From assembly GCF_001949145.1 (NCBI RefSeq), contig NW_019091411.1:160352-224351 (forward strand): a stretch of DNA of 64,000 bases. Direction: 5' to 3'. Both the position numbers and the translations under genes were made by a program. Of the stretch, positions 23,501 to 33,300 are shown piece after piece. Numbering within the stretch: position 1 is the stretch's first letter; each line of letters starts with the position of its first letter. This DNA comes from Acanthaster planci (taxonomy: Eukaryota; Echinodermata; Asteroidea; Valvatida; Acanthasteridae). The notes beneath the pieces are model-generated. The model had not been told where the DNA came from and did no database searches. It was given only the letters and a program-made list of their open reading frames with translations.

Positions 23501-24746
23501 TCTCCATATTCGGACAGACACTGGCAAAGAAAGCAACAACAGTTTTATCACAAATTGAAAGCACAAGTACAAGTTATCTCTGTGCCTGGCAACGAGCGGC
23601 AACAGATAAGACTGGAAATTCTGGGTCAAGAAACGACAGAACAAATTTGGGGAGCCAAACAAGTTCAGAACCGATAACCTAAATAAGTGACAAAAATGTA
23701 GGGAGTACACGTAGCCACTTGTTCTCCCGACCAGCCTTGGGATAGCATGATACAGCACAGATGGGGAGTCACGTACCCTGCCAAATCTACCCCAGAACTG
23801 TCAGCGAAAAAAAGCAAACTCCCTCGGGACCGACTGACTCACATTACAGGAAGATCGAAGCACATAGTCACACCGACGGACAGGAAGACAAGCGTGCACA
23901 CTGCATGTCGTGATATCGTCCGCCGAGAGTTGGCGTCAGTAAAGATTTCTGCAGAATGTCTTGACAATATCCAGTAAGAGGTTCTAAGCACTGATAGAGA
24001 GGAAGACTTTTATAAGAGTAGAACATGAAATTTGCTTTGGAGTAACACCCCAGAAAAGAAAGTGGTGCAGCTCAATACTGTCCATTTTGAACAGGAAATG
24101 TCAAAAGGCGGTAGTTACAACATCCGGGGTTTGAAAGAGGACATTCTTGGCCTTTTTATTCTGTCCTGTTTGCATTGGGATACATCCATTCTATATCCCA
24201 GATCATACAAGCAATCCAAACTGAGTTAATGCAACTTTCTAGTCTTGATGCTTGATGTGATTGAAATAAAACGTGCATTTTACCTTTACAATTTGTTTTC
24301 AAAGGGCATGCTGACAAAGCAATGCACTGGATAAATGCCAAGGATTAACCTTTTTTTAACCATGTAATTTTCACGTACTGCAAGGTGACATATTGAATGA
24401 AAAACGGGCAGTAGTTGCTTAAACATTTTGTTGGGGAATAGACCGTAGTTTCCTTTATGACAGAGGCAAGGAGAATTTATTTTCTTGTTGTCAATGCCTG
24501 CTGATTCACAGATACCGCAAACCAGACTACAGCAAGATGGCCGAGAAAGACATGCCCGGCTTAGGCAGTCAGTCATCGGGGCGGGGATTTGTACGACCCA
24601 GACGGACCACAAAGAGAGACCTGGAGATGAAGGAGTTGACTCCGCCCCCTAGCAGGCTCCAGCGGCTGCTCGTCAAGCCCAAGCCCAGGATGCAAGACCG
24701 TGACCTGAGCGTTCACCTGCTGAGTGAGGATGAGGAGGAGGAATAA
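5441..24746 (+). CDS. ATP7: ATP7A/B-type copper-transporting P1B-ATPase with eight HMA domains
   Basis: Twenty coding exons, every intron GT-AG, total 4539 nt = 1512 residues plus stop (human ATP7A about 1500, ATP7B about 1465). Family role: pumps Cu(I) using ATP, supplying cuproenzymes in the trans-Golgi and exporting excess copper. Seen: eight HMA copper-binding domains with CxxC cysteines starting at residues 22, 99, 176, 255, 339, 415, 528 and 606. Transmembrane segments lie between about 684 and 1435. The actuator motif TGE is at 884-886, the channel motif CPC at 1010-1012, and the phosphorylation motif DKTGT at 1054-1058. SEHP, the ATP-binding His motif, is at 1094-1097, TGDN at 1277-1280 and GDGIND at 1326-1331. 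YN in TM7 is at 1391-1392 and MxxSS in TM8 at 1419-1423. All catalytic residues are intact. The last two HMA domains match human HMA5 and HMA6, so the extra repeats are N-terminal. It is a single pre-duplication homologue, with an N-terminus and first coding intron most like ATP7A. Confidence 0.97.
7229..7627. mobile_element. TTAA-flanked miniature element, copy A
   Basis: TTAA at 7229-7232 and 7624-7627. The termini are inverted (CCCTAACTGCCC at left, GGGGGTTAGGG at right). The 399-bp copy has almost the same right end (GCCTAGGGGGTTAGGG) as the copy at 12721-13118. The interior is a run of degenerate variants of CAGGTTTTGGCAGG in both orientations. No coding capacity. It looks like a piggyBac-type non-autonomous element. 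It contains the single N at 7577. Confidence 0.65.
8098..8169 (+). repeat. Exact 36-bp tandem duplication
   Basis: Two identical consecutive 36-bp units (8098-8133 and 8134-8169), each beginning ATGTAACCAGGATCTGC. Identity without a single difference suggests a recent event or an assembly duplication. Confidence 0.9.
9061..10348 (+). CDS. ATP7: ATP7 coding exon 2 (rest of HMA1 and HMA2-HMA6)
   Basis: A 1288-nt exon between acceptor CTTTGTAG and donor GTATGC, residues 44-472, ending in phase 1. It carries five complete HMA repeats of 76-84 residues. Each has GMTC(N/S)SCV and most end in a (D/E)MGFEA-type motif. The repeats are close paralogues of one another (SIEGR, VSL, DDMGFEA recur), pointing to tandem duplication within one exon. 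The reverse strand is also open over much of this exon; those frames are shadows. Confidence 0.96.
10721..10933 (+). CDS. ATP7: ATP7 coding exon 3 (linker and first half of HMA7)
   Basis: Residues 473-544 between TTTACAG and GTGAGA. A linker of about 45 residues rich in Pro, Lys and Glu precedes [17 protein letters not shown]7 corresponds to human HMA5. Confidence 0.95.
11492..11661 (+). CDS. ATP7: ATP7 coding exon 4 (second half of HMA7)
   Basis: Residues 544-600 between CTCCCAG and GTAAGT. Contains [18 protein letters not shown] and the IGFKATV end of the domain. Confidence 0.95.
12209..12370 (+). CDS. ATP7: ATP7 coding exon 5 (HMA8)
   Basis: Residues 601-654 between TTACACAG and GTAAGA, phase 0 on both sides. 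Begins [15 protein letters not shown] and includes the [10 protein letters not shown] segment matching human HMA6, the membrane-proximal domain. Confidence 0.95.
12601..12683 (+). CDS. ATP7: ATP7 coding exon 6 (end of HMA8, linker to membrane)
   Basis: Residues 655-682 between ATGTTTAG and GTTGGA. Reads [11 protein letters not shown] and then a polar linker to IRR, just before TM1. Confidence 0.92.
12721..13118. mobile_element. TTAA-flanked miniature element, copy B
   Basis: TTAA at 12721-12724 and 13115-13118, with inverted termini CCCTAACCCCCC and GGAGGTTAGGG. It shares the right end GCCTAGG(A/G)GGTTAGGG with the copy at 7229-7627 and is within 1 bp of its length. Its interior is instead made of variants of GAGGATTTGGAGGATT. 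It sits between ATP7 coding exons 6 and 7. No coding capacity. Confidence 0.65.
13436..13589 (+). CDS. ATP7: ATP7 coding exon 7 (TM1 and TM2)
   Basis: Residues 682-733 between TCACCAG and [25 protein letters not shown] begins TM1, and [15 protein letters not shown] is TM2. The luminal loop between them is only about 15 residues ([15 protein letters not shown]), shorter than in human ATP7A, but keeps His, Met and Cys. Confidence 0.95.
14541..14774 (+). CDS. ATP7: ATP7 coding exon 8 (TM3 and TM4)
   Basis: Residues 734-811 between TTCCCAG and [25 protein letters not shown] leads into TM3 ([20 protein letters not shown]), then [20 protein letters not shown], the conserved TM4 region. Confidence 0.96.
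15806..16055 (+). CDS. ATP7: ATP7 coding exon 9 (actuator domain, TGE)
   Basis: Residues 812-895 between AACACAG and [24 protein letters not shown] opens the A-domain. [13 protein letters not shown] holds the TGE dephosphorylation loop (884-886). Confidence 0.97.
16410..16534 (+). CDS. ATP7: ATP7 coding exon 10 (end of actuator domain)
   Basis: Residues 895-936 between ATGCTAG and GTAGAA. Reads [20 protein letters not shown] through [16 protein letters not shown]. Confidence 0.96.
17002..17142 (+). CDS. ATP7: ATP7 coding exon 11 (TM5)
   Basis: Residues 937-983 between GCATCCAG and [26 protein letters not shown] continues into the hydrophobic TM5. The following luminal loop ([15 protein letters not shown]) ends the exon. 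Confidence 0.96.
17445..17636 (+). CDS. ATP7: ATP7 coding exon 12 (TM6 with CPC)
   Basis: Residues 984-1047 between ACGACAG and [26 protein letters not shown] carries the Cu(I) permeation motif CPC (1010-1012). [15 protein letters not shown] leads to the phosphorylation domain; human has GGEPLE here. Confidence 0.97.
18051..18233 (+). CDS. ATP7: ATP7 coding exon 13 (P-domain DKTGT and SEHP)
   Basis: Residues 1048-1108 between GGTTCAG and [18 protein letters not shown] contains the phosphorylated Asp1054. [14 protein letters not shown] holds the ATP-binding His1096, equivalent to the commonly mutated His of human ATP7B. Confidence 0.97.
18722..18956 (+). CDS. ATP7: ATP7 coding exon 14 (nucleotide-binding domain)
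   Basis: Residues 1109-1187 between TGGACAG and [14 protein letters not shown] matches the GxG of the nucleotide-binding domain. The rest is a polar, poorly conserved insert, as in vertebrate homologues. Confidence 0.93.
19617..19784 (+). CDS. ATP7: ATP7 coding exon 15 (end of nucleotide-binding domain)
   Basis: Residues 1187-1243 between TGTGTAG and [20 protein letters not shown] and [12 protein letters not shown] match the family. Confidence 0.95.
20406..20548 (+). CDS. ATP7: ATP7 coding exon 16 (P-domain, TGDN)
   Basis: Residues 1243-1290 between TGACTAG and [26 protein letters not shown], then [18 protein letters not shown]. It joins in phase 0 to the next exon across the assembly gap with no missing residues. 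Confidence 0.96.
21072..21372. other. Assembly gap (run of N)
   Basis: 301 undetermined bases inside the intron between ATP7 coding exons 16 and 17. AIAGQ and [12 protein letters not shown] join as in homologues, so no conserved exon is hidden here. The left flank (20800-20950) is unusually CpG-rich for an intron, which may be why assembly failed. Confidence 0.98.
21530..21742 (+). CDS. ATP7: ATP7 coding exon 17 (P-domain hinge, GDGIND)
   Basis: Residues 1291-1361 between TCCACAG and [38 protein letters not shown] and [17 protein letters not shown] are near-invariant P-type ATPase segments. Confidence 0.97.
22516..22633 (+). CDS. ATP7: ATP7 coding exon 18 (TM7)
   Basis: Residues 1362-1401 between CTCTTCAG and [25 protein letters not shown] contains the TM7 Tyr-Asn pair (1391-1392) used for Cu(I) binding in the family. 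Confidence 0.96.
23143..23245 (+). CDS. ATP7: ATP7 coding exon 19 (TM8)
   Basis: Residues 1401-1435 between GCATCAG and [26 protein letters not shown] holds the MxxSS copper-coordination motif (1419-1423). Confidence 0.96.
24512..24746 (+). CDS. ATP7: ATP7 coding exon 20 (cytosolic C-terminal tail and stop)
   Basis: Residues 1435-1512 after [18 protein letters not shown] continues TM8 into a basic tail that ends [11 protein letters not shown], stop TAA at 24744-24746. The Leu-Leu is in the place of the retrieval di-leucine of human ATP7A/B. The acidic residue sits five rather than four positions before it, and an acidic cluster follows. Confidence 0.95.
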
Positions 24747-27316
24747 GTCAAGACTACTCCCAAACCAAACCTAGCTCCTCACAGATGTCATAATAGTCTG
24801 TACCCCGTTGCAATGCAAAACGGCTGCTTGCTTGTGTTGTATTCTGCCAACTGGCTCTATTAAAGTGCAAGCTAGCCACTTGATGTCATAGGAGTATGGT
24901 GTTTGTGTTGTGACGTCAGAAATGTCATAGAGCGGTTCTGCAAGAGTTCCATGAAGTGCCTCAGTTGGAAATGATCTCTCATATATGAACCAGTATTTCA
25001 TTGCCTCCATTGCTGTGGATATTTGGTACGTGTCTCAGTATTCTGATCAAAACATTAACTGCCTGGGTCATGACGGTCACTGCCATGACATTCCTATGCA
25101 GTCAGTTTGGAAGAAAGAAAGTCATCAGTATTGCACAACGTTAAAACTCAAATGTGCTGCACAACAAGTTATTTAGGTGAGCAGTTTCCCAGGATCAAAA
25201 GAGATCATACAGCCCACGCTGAGCCATTATTACCGGACTGAACACTGTGGACAGATACCCTTGACTCTGCTGTAGTGCTGTGCATTAGCAAGTAGCTCAG
25301 GAACCAAGTACTCTAATGAAGTAATGCACAGGTACCCGTGTACCCCAAACCCCCAAATTCTAAGAAAACAGAAAAAGCAAGTATGAAAATACATTCAAAT
25401 TGCCAATTACCCACACTACTTATCAACAACCTTTGTTCATCAAGTACACTTTGTGTATTTCACATGCTCCTGATTTTTATTTTCAAATTTCCCCCCCCAC
25501 AAGCATGTTTTTAAAACCTGTGCTCTTTTCTTTGAAAATGTAAGAAGTAATTCCCAGGTACCTGGCTCCATAATCTGGAGCCAATTCCAGATGTCATTGG
25601 TCTGGCATTCAGGTACCTTATTCTGATGCAGAGTCCCTAGCACTGCTTGAGAACTGCCTTAGCAACGGTGCCAATACCTAAGAGCTCGTTGTTGATCATG
25701 ATAGAATACTGCACAATCCGCAACAGCCATTCCAGTACACATTCTCATTGCTAGCACTACGATCCTAGCTGAGGGAGACGGACACACTGCCCTGTCACTC
25801 AAACCCATTCACCTTTACAATATCCCACCCATGGTCTAAAGCACTGCCCTCGGTCAATAAGTAAAATGCGCACAACTGAACGAAATTCAAATCTGTTGAC
25901 CAATCCAACGATTGTTATCCAGAAAGTGGCCTATTAGTTCATGGTTGACATTTTGTTGGCTTCGTTCGATACTGCCGAGTATTATGCTTCAGAGAAATGT
26001 TTTTTTTTAATAGCGTGTGCCCGTTTAGTAAACATTAATTTGTAAAGTTGTCACACACATGTATCTGATTTTGTATTGAAGCTTGTTTAATTTTTTTAAG
26101 AGCGGTTCTATTTTAGTAATTATTGTTTGTATGTCAAATTGAGTTTATGGTATTTGAGTAGGCACAAAATGCATGCAACTCTTTCATGTATGAGTATTGA
26201 CTATCAGTAGCTGATATAATCAAAGGTGTTGCTTTCTTTTGGAGGGGTAAGAGGTCAAACTCTGACCTCTGCATAATGTGAGGGGCAAAAACAAAGGGAT
26301 CGTAGGTCACTCTAAATCTCCAAAATTGTACATGCAGCAAATTGTTAGAAATTGAATATGACAGAAAAGTATTTTAAAACTTCTGAATGTACATGTGAAT
26401 ATTCTGCAATTTATGAAATTATTCCAAGTATAAATGTGCGACAAAGATCCTAATAATTGAATCACTGCTCATGGAAATGCAACAGTCTCACAAATACTTT
26501 TTAACGTGCCATCATGAATTATGACATTTAATCCCAAATGTTTGCCATTAAGTAAAAGCAGTATTCAGGACAAAAGAGAGTTGAGTACGCATTTCATGCA
26601 TACATGCTGTGGGCATTAAATCGTATTCTCTTCCTCAAGAACAATTTACATGTACATGTATGTGCTCGGATGCACCTTCTTGCACCTCTCCTGTGCCAAC
26701 AACATCACATTGTACTTGTTATAAGGGAGCAAGTATTAGCTGATTCATCGCCCCCCCAAATCAGACCAAGGATACAATATGATGAAGTCCCATTCATTCA
26801 ATTGATTGATTGATCCCCCCTCCAAAGCTCATCTTCAACTGTCGTCTTTGTATCAGACTTTCAAATTTATATGCATCATTGGAATGAAATGAAATACTCC
26901 ACATCAATTGTCGGGTAGAAACGAAATTCAAGCTGGGACACGGAGCTGAGGTTAAGAAAAAAAAGGGCCTGACCATACACTGTGAAGAGCGCCCTCTTGT
27001 GACACAAGTGATGGCGACATTGTGCACGATGACATTCAATTTGCATAAAACACCTTGGCAAAGACATGGGCCGTGTCTACCACACACTTAACTACTTAAC
27101 TGCTGTTTGGAATGATGTTTCTATTTCCTTGGGACTGGATGTCACATGAAAATAAAAACATTTTTGTCTGACACTGTAGAGGACATCATGGTTGTTGAAA
27201 AAATTTGACTAAAAATGACCATTCCCGATAAAGCTCTGAGCATCTTGAAATCTGTACACACACATAGGTAAAGTTAAATGTCGCTGGTACTTATAACATG
27301 TTACACAGGCGTTTAA
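24747..27316. other. Convergent intergenic interval between ATP7 and POMP (both 3' ends)
   Basis: A 2.57-kb interval holding the 3' untranslated regions of two tail-to-tail genes. An ATTAAA variant polyadenylation signal lies at 24859-24864, 113 nt past the ATP7 stop. For POMP (minus strand), AATAAA occurs at 25481-25476 and ATTAAA at 26532-26527. Which signals are used cannot be seen. No further coding exon recognised. Confidence 0.6.
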
Positions 27317-27384
27317 TCAAAGCAGGCCGAACTGCTTCTCCATGAGTGCATGTGGGTTGCCCATGACTTCAGCATCTCCAGGAG
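27317..27384 (-). CDS. POMP: POMP coding exon 5 with stop codon
   Basis: 68 nt after GTCAATAG. Completes Ala118, then PGDAEVMGNPHALMEKQFGL-L and TGA (27319-27317). E-V-M-G-x-P-H and the terminal GLL are hallmarks of the POMP C-terminus. Confidence 0.95.
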
Positions 27385-30300
27385 CTATTGACAAAAATAA
27401 AGAAAATATAAATAACTATTACAAAAAGTGAAACTGCACAATACATGACAGTGTTGCAGAAACTGAATAGATCAAGACGCTAGAAACAAACTAATGTGAA
27501 GGCAAATAAATTTGCTGTTATTGGTGTTTTTACTAGACTGTGTTTGTCAGAGACATCATTTCTGTTACAAAATAATTCCCTCCTGGAATATTCATTAGAA
27601 AATGGCTGATGTGGATTGAAAAAAAGGCCATTTTTCGATATTTTCTTACTGAACTGCACTTGTGAGAGGTATTGGTTATCTCAGTTGTATTAAAAAGAAT
27701 CTCTTCTCAGAAAATTTATTCCCCGTTACATGTAATCTGAACTGAATTGTTGAGAAAAAAAATGCTTTATAGACGAATTTCACATTAGCGCCGTCTGTGC
27801 ATATCCGCATCGAAACCGAGGCTCTCTGTGTTGAACTTCGTTGCGCATGCCGGCCGAGTCGACACAGTACATGCAGTATCTGGTTCGTAAGTGTGGTGCC
27901 ACTTCAGTTTAAAGCACACCCACTGCACAAGATAAACGACCATCGCAGGTACGTTAGTTTGCGGTCAATTGCTATTATTTTTTCTTTGATTTCACGTGTT
28001 GAGTTATCCTGAAAGACTCTTCCACAAAAATCTGCAGCCTGAAAAGTCTGAATTTAACATACCAGTATGTATTTGTGTCTTGACTTCTTACTTTCAATCG
28101 TCTGATCGTATTAAGAATTGAAGCTGACACATACAGCCTCGTTTTCAAACGCAGAAGTGCGCAGATCGAGGTTAAAAGCGTCATATTGAGAACCCTCTAT
28201 TGGTTATTTTTATTGGACTATGCTTCTTAGAAGCATTGTTATCTCTCAATGGTTTGTAAACAAAATCTTTGGTTAGAAAATTTAATAACACATTCATCTT
28301 TCAATTAGAAGTTTTCTGCATCAAATTAGCTGTTCCTATATGCCATAAGCAACAACAGAAGAACAGAACTGCTAAGAAGGAAAATCTTCACATGAAACAA
28401 AATCATTTGGTCTCCGCAGTTTCACATAACATTATTTTGAGACAGCAAACACATAACACCTAAGTGTGACTGCATTGTCTGTCCATCACCGGCACCACGG
28501 ATCATCAACCACAAATGAGGTCAGCCACTAGTGGGAGTTAGGGGGAAAGGAAAAACATATTGTTTCCAAGAAGGTCCACTTGTCTAGCATGATATTTGAC
28601 CCTGAAGGGGGAAAACAGGAAAAACTTCCCTGCAGACCCCCAAAAGTATAACTGCATAACAGAACTGTGAAAATTGAGAAAATGATGGGAAATCAGAGCA
28701 AAAACAGCCGCAGTTCTATTAAAAGAGAAAAATATCGTGACTGTATTGTAAACGAAAAACACCAATATCCACAGGTGGGGAGTGTTGAAAGGAATCAAAG
28801 TGCAAATAAAACTCTATGTAGTGCATGCGTACTCCATGATCCGCTTTCCCATGGACATCCCTATAAACTGACCTCCAAGCCATCTTGTTCCAGAAGGCGG
28901 TGGTGATTTACCAAAGAACCAAGACTTGTTAAAGAGGACATATAAAGTTGGCATCAAAACAAACATAGCCTGGGGGGTTGTGGGATCCTATCAAATATGG
29001 ATTGGTCATCTAGGGGATTTGCTGCAGGTCACAAAAGAACATGTGGATGCAATCGACAGCAAGTCACTGACTAGAAGTGAGACTTACCCAGAAGAGGGAA
29101 AAATGGACAGAAAAAAAATTAAAAGAGACAGAGAACTGACTCATTTCAAACTCTGGGTAGTTGGGATGACAAATGGTTAAACTAATATCTTGTCTGTGAT
29201 CTCAGTCTGGCTACAGGCACAAAAACACCAGGCAAATTTGTCTGTAGGAGGGACACAGGTCACTGATAGGCCTGGTCCCAAGGTAGAAAGGGGAGGGGGA
29301 CAGACGTATCAAATGTCTAGCAATCCATCTCCAGTGTTTTCACAATCCCCCCACTTCTCATTAATTGCTTACAGTTGAAAAGGCATCTAAAAAATTCCCC
29401 AGAAAAAGCTCCCAAATATGGTCAAGTTTAAATTTTGTGGCCTAAGGCTACCCTGGTTTTTTTTTCTTCCAAGTTCACTGTATTTCAGATTTACAAAGTT
29501 TCTTCAAATTACTGAGACAGTTAAGTTCCACCACTAGAAGAAACATGCAAGTTTCCTTGGGGCATAAATCAGAAGAAGCATTTCACTACATCTTTGCCCA
29601 AATCTTCGGCAGTTCACTCACCACTGTCTCCCCAAAGCTATGAGGAAACTTCAGCCCAAAAGTCTTCCTTCAAATTGAAACCGTACAGTGACCTTTGGGA
29701 TGGCGCTTTAATACTCTGCAAGGCTTATGTGTAAAGCATTTCCTTCACAAAGCTCTCATCCGCATAAAAAAAGACCAAAAACCTGGCTGTTTTGGATTCA
29801 CTCCTGTCTGGTAACCTTTACAACGGCGAGAAGTAAAAGTGGTCCCCAATTTCCTCTTCAACTCTTGACAGCTTTCTGGTGTATTGATCACAAACAGGAA
29901 ATTCAATTTTCCAAAAATCAGATATTTCTGAAGGAAATCTGGTGGGGATTGTGTAAACATGGTGTTTATCTGACACATTTTTGGAGTCCAAAATAAGCAA
30001 AGCCTGTTTTATAGTGGTGCCAAAGCAGAATGATCACCATGATGTTTCAAAGACCCATGCAGTAATTCAACATCAGTTTCAGAGGTCCCTCCCTGAAATG
30101 GCCTGTCCATAAGCAACGAAGCTAATCAGGCTTTTTGAAGAAGACAATGTATTACAATAGATAGACTCCAACACTCCTTTGGCAACTAGGAAAGTCAAGG
30201 TGACCGATGATGTAATTTTCAAGTTAAAGATAATTACATATCAGCTCGGCAGCAGGCAAGCATGTCTGCTTCACAAATCCAAGTCTTCCTTCCAGGAATT

Positions 30301-33300
30301 ATGAAGTCTATCAGGTGACTTTCAGTGAGATGCGGGGGTGAGGCAAAGTTCTACTTTAAGACCAAAATATATCAGGAGGGCCAGCAACAATCCTCTCTCT
30401 AGTCCCGACCAGAAGCTTGTCTTAAGTTTTTAACCCATATTTTGAGATTACAGCCAGTCGATGCTCCCATGAGACTTGTGTTCTTCCATCCCCTCCCACC
30501 ATAACTCCCTCCTAAACCAAACAGGTCCGGACGGTCTTTTGCGTGAAAAAAATAACAAAATCCTGGCGGTTGGATTCATTTCAATCTGTCACATGTCAGG
30601 TCCTATCAAGACAATATGTGGCTGGATGCAGTACAGCTGTAAGGTAATGCCATGATTTGGCGCTGGGGGGCATGGGGAGGGGACAGGGTGGGACAGGGTG
30701 AGGAGTTGTTTAAAGGGTGTAGGGGTATCGCCTCTGGGCAGGGAGGAAGGGGGCGAGCCGTTGGAGTAAGAGGGATTAATCAGCCGGAATGAATGGATTA
30801 CCAAGGGGGTAAAATGGAGGTCTGGATTTGAAAGATCTGGCAGCTTGTGGCGTCTTGCTTGCACTTTTCAAACCTCATACATGATGCTGAGAACAAACAA
30901 CTAGAGAGGGAGAAGTGTCACAACCGTCTCGTATACTTATTTACCACCAAATATTTAGCTGTTTGTTTGAACAAAGTGAAAACATTGGCCAAGGGCAGCT
31001 AATGAAGTCAGTGTTAGAGAAAAGCCTCTTAAACCGACTTCATATAAATACTGTTTAATTAAATTTGGGGCAAAGGTATTTAAAAGTACTTAGCAAGAAG
31101 TCGGAAAGCTCCTTCAGACAACTTTCCTCTCAAAAGCTTAGTTCTAATTCCCAAAGGGTTTAATGCCAAATGCAAGAATTTAATGCCTTATGTCTATAGC
31201 AATACAGCCTTATCATTACAAAATGGTCCACATACACTGGACAGCGAAAGAAACTTGCCACTTCTGTCAAAGGCCACATATAAAAATTCACTCCCATAGA
31301 AATAAACAATTTTTGTACACAGGTATGCTGCAACACCCCTTACTAATCACATGCCCAAAAGCAAGTGATTATCTTTATAACAAAGAAGAAATTGACATGC
31401 ACAGCAACTTGGTTACTGAATCAAAAGTAACACACAAAAGCACTCTCCACCAAGCAAAAGTGACCCATGAGTGGACAACACTTTAAATAACCAATGACAA
31501 AGTGAACACCTGTTTTGTCAAAATGAAGGGCATGAGTGGTTTCCGTATAGAGATGCCATCCTTAGTGACTATGCATACACATTATTGAAAAGTAATGACT
31601 GTGTCTTCTTTATTTCGTCCTGTGACATTGATTTCTAAGTAAAACTTACGGCTCACTCTGTTACATTCGGTGACTGTTGATTCAGTAACCAAGTTGCTGT
31701 GCATGTCAATTTCTTCCTTGTGCGGCCTTCGACAGAAGTGGCAAGTTTCTTTTGCTGTCCAGTGTATTTTCACACAGAATTCTGAGAGCACTCAACTACA
31801 AATTTCCGACTGTAATTGCTGTATGCATTTCTTGTTCAGAGAGGAAAAAAACTCCAAGAGACACAAAAGGACACTTGAACCCCCAGACTGGCACATCTCG
31901 GCTGACCGTCACCTGCAAATCCCTGGACTAAATCCAGGCAGTAATGCCTGCTAAAGGCAATTAAACTGACTGGGTGTGTCAGCACGGCCGGCCAGACAAA
32001 GGCAGGTAGACTGGACAGGGGAACCGGAGCTTACAAGCTAAGGAAATGAGTTGCAGTGCGGTGCTTAAATTCTACTCTTTTTTTTATTAATCCTAGGCTA
32101 TTCCGGGATACATCATATTCAGGGTCAGTGTGATCCTGTTTGGCTTGGTAAGAGTTTGTTTTCTCTTGCAGGATGGTTCTGATAGTTCAGGTGGATAGCT
32201 CGATGACTCACGGTCATGGCCATGCATTGTACTTTCTGTTGTGGGATTCACTTTAATCTTCCACTGTCTACGTCAAATTCTTAAGTTATTTTTCTGTTTC
32301 ATCCTAATTAGGTAAGCCTTTTGTCTTGCATACAATCATTTTGTCCCTTCGCCTGTTTCTTGTCAAGACTGCTTGAGACACTACTTAAAAGCACAAACTT
32401 TCTGTGAAGGAATGACTGTGGCAAGCTCGGTTTCCATCATCACTCACAACTGCCGTTCATTTGAAAAACATGCCTGAATACATTTCAATGCAATGGACAA
32501 AGGTCAACACTACCACATGGACAACCATGTAAGAGTAGTGATCTGACTATGCCTGATCCTTATTACTGTCAAACTTTCTCAATCAAGATACTGTATAAAG
32601 TTTAATCCTGCTGAATACCTTCACCTCATGGGTGCTGAGTACAGGACAAGAAAAACAAGGAAGTATGTCACACAGGAAAAAAAAACACAAAAATGGCTTG
32701 AACGTTGTACTAAACTTGTCCCCAACAACAGTGCAGGGTTTAAACCAAGACCCAACATCAAAAACACCACCACATCCTGAACAGAGACCATGACCTGCTG
32801 ACCTCCCAGATGGCACAATGACTTCAACAAATGATATCAAAAGACTAACAAATCCTTTTCCAAAGCTCCATTTCTGTGGATGTTGTGGTCGGACTGTCCA
32901 CGGCCAAATGGCCCACGTCAGACCCAAGGTCATCTCCGCACCAGGTGATGAGTTTCAATACAACTGCAGGTCTCTGCTGACCAATAAATAAGGTGGAGGG
33001 GAGGGAAGTCAAGTGCATCCGGACTCGGCTGCTGGTCAATGGCAGATGGTCATCGACCTTCATTTCCTTCCTGAGGTAAATCCTGGGTTTTTATGAAGTT
33101 GATCATTTCGAGAGAAACCCGGCCCTGCACGCTGCAAGTCTGATACACAGCTTCTTTATTTTAACCTGAATGGAACATCTCAATTGATCAGTGATTCCAA
33201 ACATTTTCCTTCATCACTCACCTAACAATTTCTCTCTCAGGCTGTTTCTCAGAACTTCAATCTCCGGACTAAAGTGTAATTTTACGATCTTCAATCCTTT

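Larger units (their letters stand above)
10349..24511 (+). other. ATP7 introns between coding exons 2 and 20
   Basis: Eighteen introns of 230-1266 bp, all GT-AG. Apart from the TTAA element at 12721-13118, the assembly gap, and CpG-rich patches at 20800-20950 and 23500-23980, they are AT-rich sequence in which I recognise nothing. Confidence 0.85.
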
